The notes beneath the pieces are model-generated. The model was not told where the DNA came from. It made no database searches and worked only from the letters and a program-made list of their open reading frames with translations. Positions 34,619-42,353 of a stretch of 64,000 nt of DNA are shown here, piece after piece. Numbering within the stretch: position 1 is the first letter of the stretch; each line of letters starts with the position of its first letter. Origin of the DNA: Aldehydirespirator sp965205155 (lineage in GTDB: Bacteria > Actinomycetota > Acidimicrobiia > Acidimicrobiales > Aldehydirespiratoraceae); NCBI GenBank assembly GCA_965205155.1, contig OZ242033.1, positions 3,038,001 through 3,102,000 on the forward strand, in the 5' to 3' direction. The translations under genes and the position numbers were made by a program.

Positions 34619-35233
34619 ATGGCGCCTCCAGCAGACCGCCACGACTTCCCCAACTGCAGGGGCTGCCCGTACATCAACCCTGGCCAGTGGACCATGTGCG
34701 TGCCGTGCGCAGCCGAACAGCTGTCCTCCATCACGGATCCCTGCCCGATCTGCGCTCAGGAACGCCGAGATGGCCATTGCCACGATCGCCTCTGCACCCG
34801 CCCGGCCAGTAGCCGACACTTCGAGGGCATAACGGCCATCACGCTTCACAACGATCCGCTAGTCGACGTCACGCGGCGCTTCAAGTACAGCGGCAAGACG
34901 GGTTGGGGGATGATCTTCGCCCGGCTCGTTGTCGGCCACCTCTACGAGACATGGGATCCCGCGGACGTAGACCTCATCATTGCCAACCCACCGAATCCGG
35001 GCCGCAACCACACCACGCTTGCAGTCGGACATGCCGCCACCTACGACACCGCTGACGACTGGCCCTTCGACGACACCCACGATCCCGCGATCATCAAGAC
35101 GACCGAGACTCCTCAATCAGCGGGTAAGGACCTCCCGGGCAAACAGAGCGCCGTTCTAGAGCACAGCAACGCGCTGGTGCTGCGTCATCCCGGCCTACCC
35201 ACTCCCATTACACCTAATGGTGCTATCGGATGA
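34619..35233 (+). CDS. ComF-like phosphoribosyltransferase, C-terminally truncated
   Basis: 204 residues. The N-terminus has zinc-finger-like cysteine pairs (CRGCPY, CVPC, CPIC) as in ComF, then RFKYSGKTGWG and a DVDLII-NPP strand, as in ComF-like phosphoribosyltransferases. The frame stops before the PRPP-binding motif (hydrophobic-DD-xx-TTG), which should follow ALVLRHPG near 35185. The end therefore looks cut off where the opposite-strand nuclease gene (35195-35677) begins to overlap. The protein probably lacks transferase activity. It is 9 bases downstream of the DprA-like gene and in the same operon. Confidence 0.6.
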   Translation: MAPPADRHDFPNCRGCPYINPGQWTMCVPCAAEQLSSITDPCPICAQERRDGHCHDRLCTRPASSRHFEGITAITLHNDPLVDVTRRFKYSGKTGWGMIFARLVVGHLYETWDPADVDLIIANPPNPGRNHTTLAVGHAATYDTADDWPFDDTHDPAIIKTTETPQSAGKDLPGKQSAVLEHSNALVLRHPGLPTPITPNGAIG

Positions 35234-35677
35234 GAGGAGGCGTGGCGTGACGCTCCAGCCGCCCGCTTTGATCATGCCGATGTCGCGCATGAGCGTAAAG
35301 TCAGCCATGCGTCGGTTACGAATCACGAAGAAGACTCTTACTCGATCTAGTTGAAGCGGAAACATGGGATCCCGACCCAACCTCTTGAGAGCAGCCTTCG
35401 CTTGTCTCGCGGCGTGTTCTCGCATCGTGCTCTTTATTTCAACTATTACCCAACCCAGCTGATGATCGCAGCGTTGGACACAAATGATGTCGGGTCGCAA
35501 ATCGGTCTCTGTGAATGCGCTACACTTATCACAGTCAATGGCGACAGCCTGGTTCTCTATCGAAACAGTGCAACTGTATGTCGGTCCGGAACCTCTGGTA
35601 TGACGATTTCCTGTAGTCACACAACCACAGATCGCATGCAATTCCAATAACTCTATGATCCTATGATCATCAATCAT
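35195..35677 (-). CDS. PD-(D/E)XK nuclease-like partner of AAA ATPase
   Basis: 160 residues; the ATG at 35677 overlaps the upstream ATPase stop (ATGA). LRPDIICVQRCDHQLGWVIVEIKST gives P-D, then E-x-K after a beta-strand, the PD-(D/E)XK signature, followed by a helix REHAARQAKAALKRL. Cysteines at DCDKC and CVTT lie upstream. Together with the ATPase it forms a two-gene unit like other ATPase-nuclease defence systems (Septu and retron effectors use the same logic with HNH nucleases). The gene end overlaps the truncated ComF-like gene on the other strand. Confidence 0.6.
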   Translation of the reverse strand: MIDDHRIIELLELHAICGCVTTGNRHTRGSGPTYSCTVSIENQAVAIDCDKCSAFTETDLRPDIICVQRCDHQLGWVIVEIKSTMREHAARQAKAALKRLGRDPMFPLQLDRVRVFFVIRNRRMADFTLMRDIGMIKAGGWSVTPRLLSSDSTIRCNGSG

Positions 35678-37134
35678 CGGCTGTGTACGAGTTCTGCTGT
35701 TTCATCGGCAAGCAGCTCTGCCACGGCTACGTGCTCATCTTCAGGTATACCCCAGTCAGGATCAATCTTCACCGGAACTACTACAGTGCCTCCTGATTGG
35801 CCAGATCGTTCAAATCGAAATACACCGATATCGTCAGCTCCGATAGACATACTGTCGGAAGCCTTAGTCTCGCTCGCTACGTTAGCTCGGAGCATACAGT
35901 TGGACACTTTGTGCAAGAAGTCCGCGCTATGCGTCGTACAGAGCACTCTGATTCCAGATTGTGAGAGAGCCACTAGAGTCTGCGCCACGCGCAGGACCGC
36001 CTCTGGATGCATGTGTGCCTCGGGTTCATCTATCAGCAAGACATCGCCTGGAATGACTAGATGCTTTATCCAGCTAAGCAGCGGGGCTAACTCTGCCACC
36101 ATAGAAGAAGCCCGCTGCACTGGGATACTGTTGCTGCCTTGCGTGTAGGTAAACGAGGGTACTCGCTCGCGGCCACGCTCAAGTTCTACTCTGCCGCCGA
36201 TCAACTTCTCTAGGTGGATGGCAGCTGACCGAAGCTCTTCGGTCGGCTGGTGGACAGGGCGTCTGAAGCGAGAGCGTCTATACCGCCTCCTTCCCGGGCG
36301 GATGAGTTCTTGAAGTTCGAGAAGAAAGTCCAACGCAATACCACCCAGAGCAGCTGGTTCTCTACCCGTCAGTACAAGATCGTCTCGGTCCTGTTCTAAC
36401 CTCAGGCGCACTACATCCGCCCATGCCTCCAGAAGCCCTGAGCGACCTGCTGGGAGGTAATGGGCTACTCCAGACAAGCCAATCGATGGACGCAAATGAG
36501 TGTCCCAAAGCACCTCGGCTAGAACGGATGATGCTCGGCGACGCATCAGATCGCTCCGTCCACCGCGCTGTTCCTCAGGCATCTCTGTCACTAGGTCATC
36601 AAGCAGATTTGTGACGAGGGGGCCCGGCATATCTCGGGCAGTCACGCTGGGTAAAGTAATGTCGCTAAGGGAGTCTCCGTCCATGTCAAAGAGCCGAACA
36701 CTGCTAACTCCTGGCCTTTGGACAGCAGCTGATACCTGGAGCTTACCGGTGGACTTCCAGCGCTTCAACTCGTCGATATGGTCCAAATCAAAATACACAG
36801 TTAGCCGATTTTCGAGATGATCACCAACCCTCTTGAGCCGAGATCGCATCCAATCCTCTGCCTTTAGTCGAAGTGGCCCGTTCAGTACATCTGACTCATC
36901 TTCGGAGTGAACTTGGAGTCTCTGAAGCAGATCATCTGACTCTTCCGGCGTTATGAACGGCTTAGTCGGTCCGTTCGCCGTTTCGAGTGCCTTGTGAGCG
37001 GCATATATGGCTTGTGCCATGTAGGTCTTGCCCGTGTTGTTCTTGCCGATGAGTATTGTGAGGGGGTGAAGTTGTACGGTGCCCTCGGTGATAGGGCCTA
37101 AATTGCGAACACGGAAGCTTGGCAGCACGGACAC
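35674..37134 (-). CDS. AAA ATPase of the OLD/PtuA-like type
   Basis: 486 residues. The N-terminus FRVRNLGPITEGTVQLHPLTILIGKNNTGKT is the ABC-like AAA_15/AAA_21 start with Walker A GKNNTGKT (about 29-36). PGDVLLIDEPEAHMHPEA is Walker B plus D-loop, and LCTTHSADFL holds the switch histidine. Long helices lie between. There is no C-terminal Toprim, so it is not OLD or GajA. It likely senses phage components and controls the nuclease encoded by the overlapping downstream gene. Base composition is lower in G+C than that of the host genes, supporting acquisition. Confidence 0.8.
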   Translation of the reverse strand: MSVLPSFRVRNLGPITEGTVQLHPLTILIGKNNTGKTYMAQAIYAAHKALETANGPTKPFITPEESDDLLQRLQVHSEDESDVLNGPLRLKAEDWMRSRLKRVGDHLENRLTVYFDLDHIDELKRWKSTGKLQVSAAVQRPGVSSVRLFDMDGDSLSDITLPSVTARDMPGPLVTNLLDDLVTEMPEEQRGGRSDLMRRRASSVLAEVLWDTHLRPSIGLSGVAHYLPAGRSGLLEAWADVVRLRLEQDRDDLVLTGREPAALGGIALDFLLELQELIRPGRRRYRRSRFRRPVHQPTEELRSAAIHLEKLIGGRVELERGRERVPSFTYTQGSNSIPVQRASSMVAELAPLLSWIKHLVIPGDVLLIDEPEAHMHPEAVLRVAQTLVALSQSGIRVLCTTHSADFLHKVSNCMLRANVASETKASDSMSIGADDIGVFRFERSGQSGGTVVVPVKIDPDWGIPEDEHVAVAELLADETAELVHSR

Positions 37135-37213
37135 TGCGGACCTCCTCCCTGTCGTAAGCGGATGCTAGTAACATAAGCGTATCGGAACCGGCTACTCACC
37201 TGCGCCGAACGTT

Positions 37214-37243
37214 CCCGTTCCTCTCCTATAGAAGGGGAACGGG
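37214..37243 (-). terminator. stem-loop downstream of the integrase gene
   Basis: cccgttcc (37214-37221) and ggaacggg (37236-37243) form an 8-bp perfect stem. It lies between the integrase stop (37295) and the ATPase start (37134), both on the minus strand. No T-run is obvious, so it may also be a regulatory hairpin. Confidence 0.45.
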
Positions 37244-37294
37244 CGACACTGTGCGAAGTTCCTGAAGGCCTTGCAGGGTCATGTGGACATGTGG

Positions 37295-38467
37295 CTAGGT
37301 GATGAACCGTCCCCAAGCGTTCATGACCTCTCGGCGCTGCTCCAGCAGGTCGGAGCGTCGGTAGGCGGCTTCGACGGTGTTCTTGACGACGTGGGCTAGG
37401 CACGATTCGGCCAGCTCGCGGCTGACGGCTGACTCGGCGCACCAGTCTCGGAAGCTGGATCGGAGCCCGTGTGGGGTCATGCCCAGGTCGAGTTCGTGGC
37501 AGAGCTTGGAGAGGGCATCGGGAGTGATCTGCCGGCCACGTGCGGACGGGAATACCAGCGAGTCGGGAGTGCCGTCGCTGTACGGGCGTGCCTCGTCTAG
37601 CACCGTGAGCGCCTCGGGGCTCAGCGGCACCCGGAACTCGCGGCCGACCTTGGTGCGCTCGCCTGGGATCGTCCAGATGTCGCCTTCGATCTCGTCCCAG
37701 CACATCCCGCGGACCTCTCCGGAGCGGGTCGCGGTCAGCGCCAGCATCCGTATGGCGAGCTTCGTGGTCGGGTAGGCGGCTGAGTTGTCGATGGCTGCGA
37801 GCGCGGCGGGCACCTGGTCCGGTGGCAGTGCGGCTATGTGGCGGCGGGCGACCCCGTTGCGGGGCAGCGCCGCCAGCAGCGCCTCGCCGGCGGGATCGTC
37901 GCTACGGTGGCCAGCGGCCATCGCCCACCTGAACGCCAAAGAGAGCCTCTGACGGACCTTCTTGGCCGTGTCGTGACGGTCAGTCCACAAGGGCCCGATG
38001 ACCCGCAATACGTCTCCGGCATCGATCTGATCAACAGGGCGGTGAATTAGGTTGTCGGCGTGGTTGCGGACGCTGTTGCGCCAGATCTCCGCCGAGCGGC
38101 CGCCGTTCTTCCACGACCCCGAACGGCCCTCGATCACGGCTTCCAGCGCGTCGGCGAGAGTCGGGGTCGGGTTCTCAGTGATGCGCGGGTCGATGCCCTG
38201 GTCGATCTTGCGGCGGTTGTCCAGCGCCCGCTCGCGTGCGGTGGCCAGTCCCACCACCGGGAACGATCCCAGACCGAGGTTGGTGGCGCGGCCGTTGATG
38301 CGGAGCCTCTGAACCCAGACCTTCGACAGGCGCCCGTTGGTCATGCGCCGCACCCGCAAGGTGAGCCCGTAGCCGCCCCGGCCGTCGCCGTAGACGCCGG
38401 GGCGGTTGACCTGCCTGACGAAGGTCGCGGACAGTGGCAGACCGGCCCGCGAGTTCGATTCTCTCAC
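37295..38467 (-). CDS. int: tyrosine recombinase/integrase (P4 type, DUF4102)
   Basis: 390 residues. The N-terminus is the DUF4102 arm-binding domain (GYGLTLRVRR, LGLGSFPVVGLATARERALDN). The catalytic domain has ATRSGEVRG (first Arg), HGLRSSFRDW (His-x2-Arg) and LAHVVKNTVEAAYRRSD (His and nucleophile Tyr). It integrates the island at the 3' end of ssrA. It lies at the right end of the island, about 140 bases from attR, reading inward. The start codon lies on a tmRNA-like sequence at 38451-38463. Confidence 0.93.
   Translation of the reverse strand: MRESNSRAGLPLSATFVRQVNRPGVYGDGRGGYGLTLRVRRMTNGRLSKVWVQRLRINGRATNLGLGSFPVVGLATARERALDNRRKIDQGIDPRITENPTPTLADALEAVIEGRSGSWKNGGRSAEIWRNSVRNHADNLIHRPVDQIDAGDVLRVIGPLWTDRHDTAKKVRQRLSLAFRWAMAAGHRSDDPAGEALLAALPRNGVARRHIAALPPDQVPAALAAIDNSAAYPTTKLAIRMLALTATRSGEVRGMCWDEIEGDIWTIPGERTKVGREFRVPLSPEALTVLDEARPYSDGTPDSLVFPSARGRQITPDALSKLCHELDLGMTPHGLRSSFRDWCAESAVSRELAESCLAHVVKNTVEAAYRRSDLLEQRREVMNAWGRFIT
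38451..38463. other. second ssrA-like sequence at the integrase start
   Basis: gagttcgattctc is identical to the tmRNA T-arm/att region at 13010-13021. It overlaps the first codons of the integrase gene, 150 bases inside the presumed attR. It may be part of attP, a secondary att site or the scar of an earlier insertion. Confidence 0.45.
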
Positions 38468-38519
38468 TTCTGGGTGTCACTTTCTCTGTCGCGAATGTCA
38501 CTTGATGGGATGGTACGCC

Positions 38520-38607
38520 CTGCAACCGGCTGAAACCGGGATAGGCCCTCTCACCTCGGAATATAGGCGACATGAAGCGACAAACTGCAACCCGCTGAAA
38601 CCCTGAT
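38520..38607. repeat. 23-bp direct repeats next to attR (possible integrase arm sites)
   Basis: ctgcaaccggctgaaacc at 38520 and ctgcaacccgctgaaacc at 38585 share 20 of 23 bases over the longer unit. They lie between the integrase gene and the att core, where arm-type binding sites of tyrosine integrases or excisionase sites usually are. Confidence 0.55.
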
Positions 38608-38610
38608 CAA

Positions 38611-38629
38611 ATTCTCCAGCTCCACCACC
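38611..38629. other. attachment site (attR), right end of the island
   Basis: attctccagctccaccacc matches the tmRNA 3' end at 13016-13036 except for two missing Cs. To the right, host-type sequence resumes with an IS3 remnant. Together with attL this bounds an element of about 25.6 kb. Confidence 0.7.
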
Positions 38630-38635
38630 ACTACC

Positions 38636-38857
38636 ACTCGATACCAGTACACCGCCGGCGACTTCGCCGACGCCTGTCACCGCCTCCGGGTCACTCAGTC
38701 CATGGGACGAGTCGGCTCAGCCCTGGGCGCCTGCGCCGAGTCCTTCTTCTCCACCCTGCAGCACGAGCTCATCTCACGGCGGAACTGGCACACCAGGAGG
38801 GCATTCCCGCCGCACAGCCACCCCGCCCAGACCCCGCTACTGAACCATCTGGGCTAG
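38636..38857 (+). pseudogene. IS3-family transposase (OrfB) C-terminal remnant
   Basis: The frame reads QYTAGDFADACHRLRVTQSM, then SALGACAESFFSTLQHELIS and RRNWHTRRAF, which is the DDE integrase region of IS3 OrfB around the catalytic Glu (here AESFFSTL). About 73 codons remain, ending in TAG; the first Asp positions are missing. No inverted repeats are seen. It directly abuts attR. Confidence 0.75.
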
Positions 38858-38866
38858 GGTTGCGCC

Positions 38867-39058
38867 GTGCCCGTCAAGCAGTTCTTGGATGACCTCAACG
38901 GGTTCGTGGCTGGATTGTTCAAGTCATCACAGCAAGAAATCGGACGCAACAGAGCCCACACACAGGAGCCGAGCCCGCGCACAGCCAGCGAGGGGTACAC
39001 CGAGGAGCTAGAGCAGGCGATAGAGGAGGCGAGGTCCTTCAGGCCGTTCGGTGGATAG
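38867..39058 (+). CDS. small hypothetical protein
   Basis: 63 residues from a GTG: hydrophobic LDDLNGFVAGLFKSS, then a hydrophilic middle and an acidic helix YTEELEQAIEEARSF. There is no recognised family. The gap between the IS remnant and the SLH gene (38858-39232) holds nothing else I can identify. It may not be a real gene. Confidence 0.3.
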   Translation: MPVKQFLDDLNGFVAGLFKSSQQEIGRNRAHTQEPSPRTASEGYTEELEQAIEEARSFRPFGG

Positions 39059-39232
39059 CCGGCTCAACACCAGGAGTCACACCAGCCTCGGGTGTCTCAC
39101 ACCGAGATAATACGAACACCACTACCGTCATACCGAACCTCTCACGCGTTGTTCACCCGACCGGCCAACTGGGGAGGTGCCTTCACCGGGGAACTAGAGT
39201 CACCGGGCTCGGCGCCGTCGGGGGAGCAGCCA

Positions 39233-41269
39233 GTGAAGATGCGGGCTATCACTGTCGTCGTGTGTGTCGCGGCGATCGTTGGATCGTCCGCAGCTACCGC
39301 GGCCGCTCAGAGCCGGCGGTTCCCGGACGTGCCGCCGGACCACCACGCCTTCGAGGCTGTCGAATGGGCGGCCGAGGCCGGGGTCACGGCCGGCTACACC
39401 GACGGCACGTTCAAACCGGAGCGGCCCCTGATCAAGGGGCACGCGGTGGTGTTCATGGAGCGCTACTACGACGAGATCCTCCAAGCTGAGGAGTCACCCG
39501 ACTTCACTCGCGGCGACATGATGGTGCTGCTCAAAGCCATCAACGACGGCGCCATCGGCGGGACCGAGGCCGATACTGCGGCCGAGTCGCCTCCTGAACA
39601 GGCAGCGAGCCGGCGGTTCCCGGACGTGCCGCCGGACCACCACGCCTTCGAGGCTGTCGAATGGGCGGCCGAGGCCGGGGTGACGGCCGGTTACACCGAC
39701 GGCACGTTCAAACCGGAGCGGCCCCTGGTCAAGGGGCACGCGGTGGTGTTCATGGAGCGCTACTACGACGAGATCCTTCAAGCTGAGGAGTCACCCGACT
39801 TCACTCGCGGCGACATGATGGTGCTGCTCAAAGCCATCAACGACGGCGCTGCGGACGGCGGTGCTGCGATGGTGTTCGAGCCGACGATCGTCTGGGTGGA
39901 ATGCCCGGCCGGTGTTCCTCACGCCCGCGGAGCCTATTGCGCCCTCGCGACAGTGCTCATCGACCGCGGCGCCCCCGATTCGGGCAGCACTGAGATAAGT
40001 CTGCTCGTCTGGCCGGGCGTCGCCGAGTCGCGGCCCGGCGACGCGGGCCCGCCGCTGGCGGTGCTGCAGGGCGGCCCGGGCGGGGCGAGCACCGACCTGG
40101 TCGAGTTCTATCCCCGCCGGTCCTACACGCAGGTGTTCATCGACCAGCGCGGCACCGGCTTCGGGTCGGTCGATCTTGACTGCCCCGAGATCACGACGGC
40201 CCTGCCCGAGGTCTTCCCGGCGGATGCAGCGAAGGCCCGCTCGATCGCTATCGCGGCCTACGGCGCCTGCTTCGACCGGCTGGACGGCGATCCGCTGCTG
40301 GCCCACACCGACACCGCCGCCCACGCCGCCGACGTGGTGGACGCGATGGCGGCCCTCGGGTTCGACCAGTGGTCGGTCTACGGGGTGAGCTACGGAACCA
40401 CCATCGCGCTGGAGATCCTGCGAGACCCGCCCGCGGGCCTCGCCGGCGCGGTGCTCGACGGCGTCTACCCTCCCGACCTGGAGCGGACGCCGGCACTGGC
40501 GCACTCCGCGCAGCGGGCGCTCGATGAGATCGACGGCGCCTGCGCGGCCCACTCCGGATGCGCTACAAGGGTCGGGAGCTTCGAGAAGACGCTGCACGGC
40601 CTCATCGCCGAGCTGAACGAGGAGCCGCTCATCGTGAGCCTCCAGAGCCACCAGACGAGCCTCGACGAGCCCGTGGACGTCCTGATCGACGGCAACTCGC
40701 TCGCCGGGCTCGTGTTCCAGTTCCTCTACGCCGCCGAGCTGACCCAGCTGCTTCCGGTGATCCTGCACGGGCTGGCCATAGACCACGCCGGGACCGAGGA
40801 GTACCTGGCCCGGTTGGCGGTCGAGTTCAGCCTTCTGATCCGCGACTCCAGCCACGAGGCCACCTACTTCGCGACCAACTGCGCCGACCGCGTCCCCTTC
40901 GACTCGGCGCCGCCCGGGAACATGGGCGTCTTCGCGGCGGCGGTCGTGGGCGACGGCATCGAGGAGGTCTGCGGCCTCATCGACGTCCCCGCCTCGCCGG
41001 CGGCGGCTGCTGAGGCGGTGTCCAGCGACAAGCCGGTGCTGATGCTGTCGGGGCGCTTCGACCCGATCACCCCTCCAGAGTTCGCAGCCAGGGCCGCGCA
41101 GCACCTGCCCAACGCCACGCTGGTAGTGCGCGACGGGGCCCACCACGGCGTATGGGTGGGCGACGACTGCATCGACGACATCGTGCGCGACTTCCTGTCC
41201 GACCCGCACCAGGCCCCCGACACTTCCTGCGCCGACGAGCCCCGGCCGGTGGCGTGGGATCCGGGCTAG
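39233..41269 (+). CDS. secreted SLH-domain alpha/beta hydrolase (S33 peptidase-like)
   Basis: 678 residues from the GTG at 39233 (ATG at 39239 two codons later), with GGGGGAG upstream. A signal peptide (MRAITVVVCVAAIVGSSAA) is followed by two nearly identical SLH-like domains (RFPDVPPDHHAFEAVEWAAE, AGYTDGTFKPERPL). The catalytic part begins near residue 220: GGPGGAST oxyanion region, DQRGTGFG, nucleophile GVSYGT, SGRFDPITPPEF with Asp, and AHHGVW with His. This is the tripeptidyl-aminopeptidase/proline iminopeptidase group. It is probably cell-wall attached through the SLH domains and hydrolyses peptides or esters outside the cell. Confidence 0.88.
   Translation: MKMRAITVVVCVAAIVGSSAATAAAQSRRFPDVPPDHHAFEAVEWAAEAGVTAGYTDGTFKPERPLIKGHAVVFMERYYDEILQAEESPDFTRGDMMVLLKAINDGAIGGTEADTAAESPPEQAASRRFPDVPPDHHAFEAVEWAAEAGVTAGYTDGTFKPERPLVKGHAVVFMERYYDEILQAEESPDFTRGDMMVLLKAINDGAADGGAAMVFEPTIVWVECPAGVPHARGAYCALATVLIDRGAPDSGSTEISLLVWPGVAESRPGDAGPPLAVLQGGPGGASTDLVEFYPRRSYTQVFIDQRGTGFGSVDLDCPEITTALPEVFPADAAKARSIAIAAYGACFDRLDGDPLLAHTDTAAHAADVVDAMAALGFDQWSVYGVSYGTTIALEILRDPPAGLAGAVLDGVYPPDLERTPALAHSAQRALDEIDGACAAHSGCATRVGSFEKTLHGLIAELNEEPLIVSLQSHQTSLDEPVDVLIDGNSLAGLVFQFLYAAELTQLLPVILHGLAIDHAGTEEYLARLAVEFSLLIRDSSHEATYFATNCADRVPFDSAPPGNMGVFAAAVVGDGIEEVCGLIDVPASPAAAAEAVSSDKPVLMLSGRFDPITPPEFAARAAQHLPNATLVVRDGAHHGVWVGDDCIDDIVRDFLSDPHQAPDTSCADEPRPVAWDPG
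39310..39849. repeat. internal tandem duplication of the SLH-coding segment
   Basis: The 243-base segment 39310-39552 recurs at 39607-39849 (period 297) with about five differences (for example ctgatcaag/ctggtcaag). The near identity of DNA, silent positions included, points to a recent duplication or gene conversion. The 54-base linker between copies encodes a Glu/Ala-rich stretch. Confidence 0.92.
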
Positions 41270-41347
41270 ACGACGCAGGTGGCCGCGTAGTTCGGCCCAC
41301 ACGACCAGTTGCCCTCCTGGTAGCAATGATCTTACTACCAGAGTAGT

Positions 41348-41581
41348 ATGAGCGTTATGAAGGTCAGTGTGAGCATTCCTGATGGCGATGTCGCGTTCCT
41401 GGACGACTACGCCAAATCCCACAGCATGGCGTCCCGGTCGGCGGTGCTACAGCGAGCGATCCGGCTGCTGAGGGCCAATGAGCTGTCGCGGCACTATGCG
41501 GCCGCCTTCGCGGAGTGGGCTGACGACGCCGACAACAGCATGTGGGATGCGGCCGCCGCCGACGGCCTGAGCCGGGACTGA
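41348..41581 (+). CDS. ribbon-helix-helix antitoxin (MazE/ParD-like)
   Basis: 77 residues. VKVSVSIPDGDVAFLDDYAKSHSMASRSAVLQRAIRLL is the ribbon-helix-helix DNA-binding fold, and WADDADNSMWDAAAADGL is the acidic toxin-binding tail. The stop overlaps the start of the MazF gene (TGATG). A palindromic-looking cttactaccagagtagtatg lies just upstream and may be the autoregulatory operator. Confidence 0.88.
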   Translation: MSVMKVSVSIPDGDVAFLDDYAKSHSMASRSAVLQRAIRLLRANELSRHYAAAFAEWADDADNSMWDAAAADGLSRD

Positions 41582-41928
41582 TGCGGCGGGGCGAGATCCG
41601 CATCGTCGGGCTGGACCCGGCGGTGGGCACCGAGTCGGCCCGGACCCGTCCCGCGGTGGTCGTCAGCAACGACGGCGCCAACACGATCGCGGCCCTGCTG
41701 GGGCAAGGCGTCGTGACGGTCGTCCCGGTGACCTCCAACACCGAAGTGATCCACCCCTTCCAGGTGATGCTGGCCGCGGCCAGCACCGGCCTCAGGCTCG
41801 ACTCCAAAGCCCAGGTCGAGCAGATCAGATCGGTAGACGTGAAGCGCATCGGCGACATGGTCGGCCTCGTGCCGCTCGATCTCATGGCGCAGATCGAAGA
41901 CGCCATGCGACTGCACCTGGAACTCTGA
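41581..41928 (+). CDS. mazF: MazF/PemK-family endoribonuclease toxin
   Basis: 115 residues from the ATG at 41581. RRGEIRIVGLDPAVGTESARTRPAVVVSN is the PemK/MazF start with the catalytic Arg. VTVVPVTSN and the C-terminal SVDVKRIGDMVGLVP strand are also standard. The toxin cleaves mRNA at short sequences. It overlaps and is coupled with the RHH antitoxin upstream. Full length, apparently intact. Confidence 0.92.
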   Translation: MRRGEIRIVGLDPAVGTESARTRPAVVVSNDGANTIAALLGQGVVTVVPVTSNTEVIHPFQVMLAAASTGLRLDSKAQVEQIRSVDVKRIGDMVGLVPLDLMAQIEDAMRLHLEL

Positions 41929-41942
41929 CACCTTGCCGGGAC

Positions 41943-42093
41943 TCAGCCTTCGATGTCTTTGACTAGCAGCATGAGTGTCAGGTCGTCCATCGGTGAAGGT
42001 TCGAACCCGAAGTGGCGATAGAAGTTGGCCGCTTGGGAGTCCTTGGCGTGGACCAGCACGAGGCGCACGCCGGTCAGTGCGGCGACCTCAAGC
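41943..42093 (-). pseudogene. GNAT acetyltransferase C-terminal remnant (TacT-like)
   Basis: About 50 codons read LALEVAALTGVRLVLVHAK, then ANFYRHFGFEPSPMDDLTL and MLLVKDIEG-stop, the C-terminus of GNAT toxins of the TacT type. The acetyl-CoA loop and everything upstream are lost; the frame runs into a 16-bp tandem repeat. Confidence 0.75.
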
Positions 42094-42147
42094 GCCAATA
42101 CAACTGGATGCCAATACAACTGGATGCCAATACAACTGGATGCCAAT
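42094..42147. repeat. 16-bp tandem repeat, 3.4 units
   Basis: gccaatacaactggat occurs at 42094, 42110 and 42126 with identical sequence, plus a partial gccaat. It lies exactly where the GNAT remnant breaks off. Being perfect, it is probably recent. There are no spacers, so it is not CRISPR. Confidence 0.9.
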
Positions 42148-42202
42148 GGGGTGTCGTCCAAGTCACTCACGCCATCGGGAGATCCCCACAAGCCGCCCGC
42201 AG

Positions 42203-42289
42203 CTACTTTGCGGCGGTTGCCTCGATCTCGACCAGGAACTCGGGGAATGCGAGCCTGGTGACCCCGACGAGAGTGGACGCGTACACTCC
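42203..42289 (-). pseudogene. RidA/YjgF C-terminal remnant
   Basis: The minus strand reads GVYASTLVGVTRLAFPEFLV and EIEATAAK-stop, the last 28 residues of a RidA (enamine/imine deaminase) protein: GVT, a hydrophobic segment, VEIEA. The upstream part is absent. Confidence 0.7.
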
Positions 42290-42353
42290 TAAGGGCGCTA
42301 CGCACGGCGAAGCGCTTGACTAGCCGGGCGGATCGGTTCCCGCGGAGCAAATC

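Noticed and set aside
35674..37134. Gabija (GajA) or OLD nuclease
   Set aside because: There is no C-terminal Toprim domain and no GajB helicase; the partner is a small PD-(D/E)XK protein.
42094..42147. CRISPR array
   Set aside because: The 16-bp units abut directly with no spacers.
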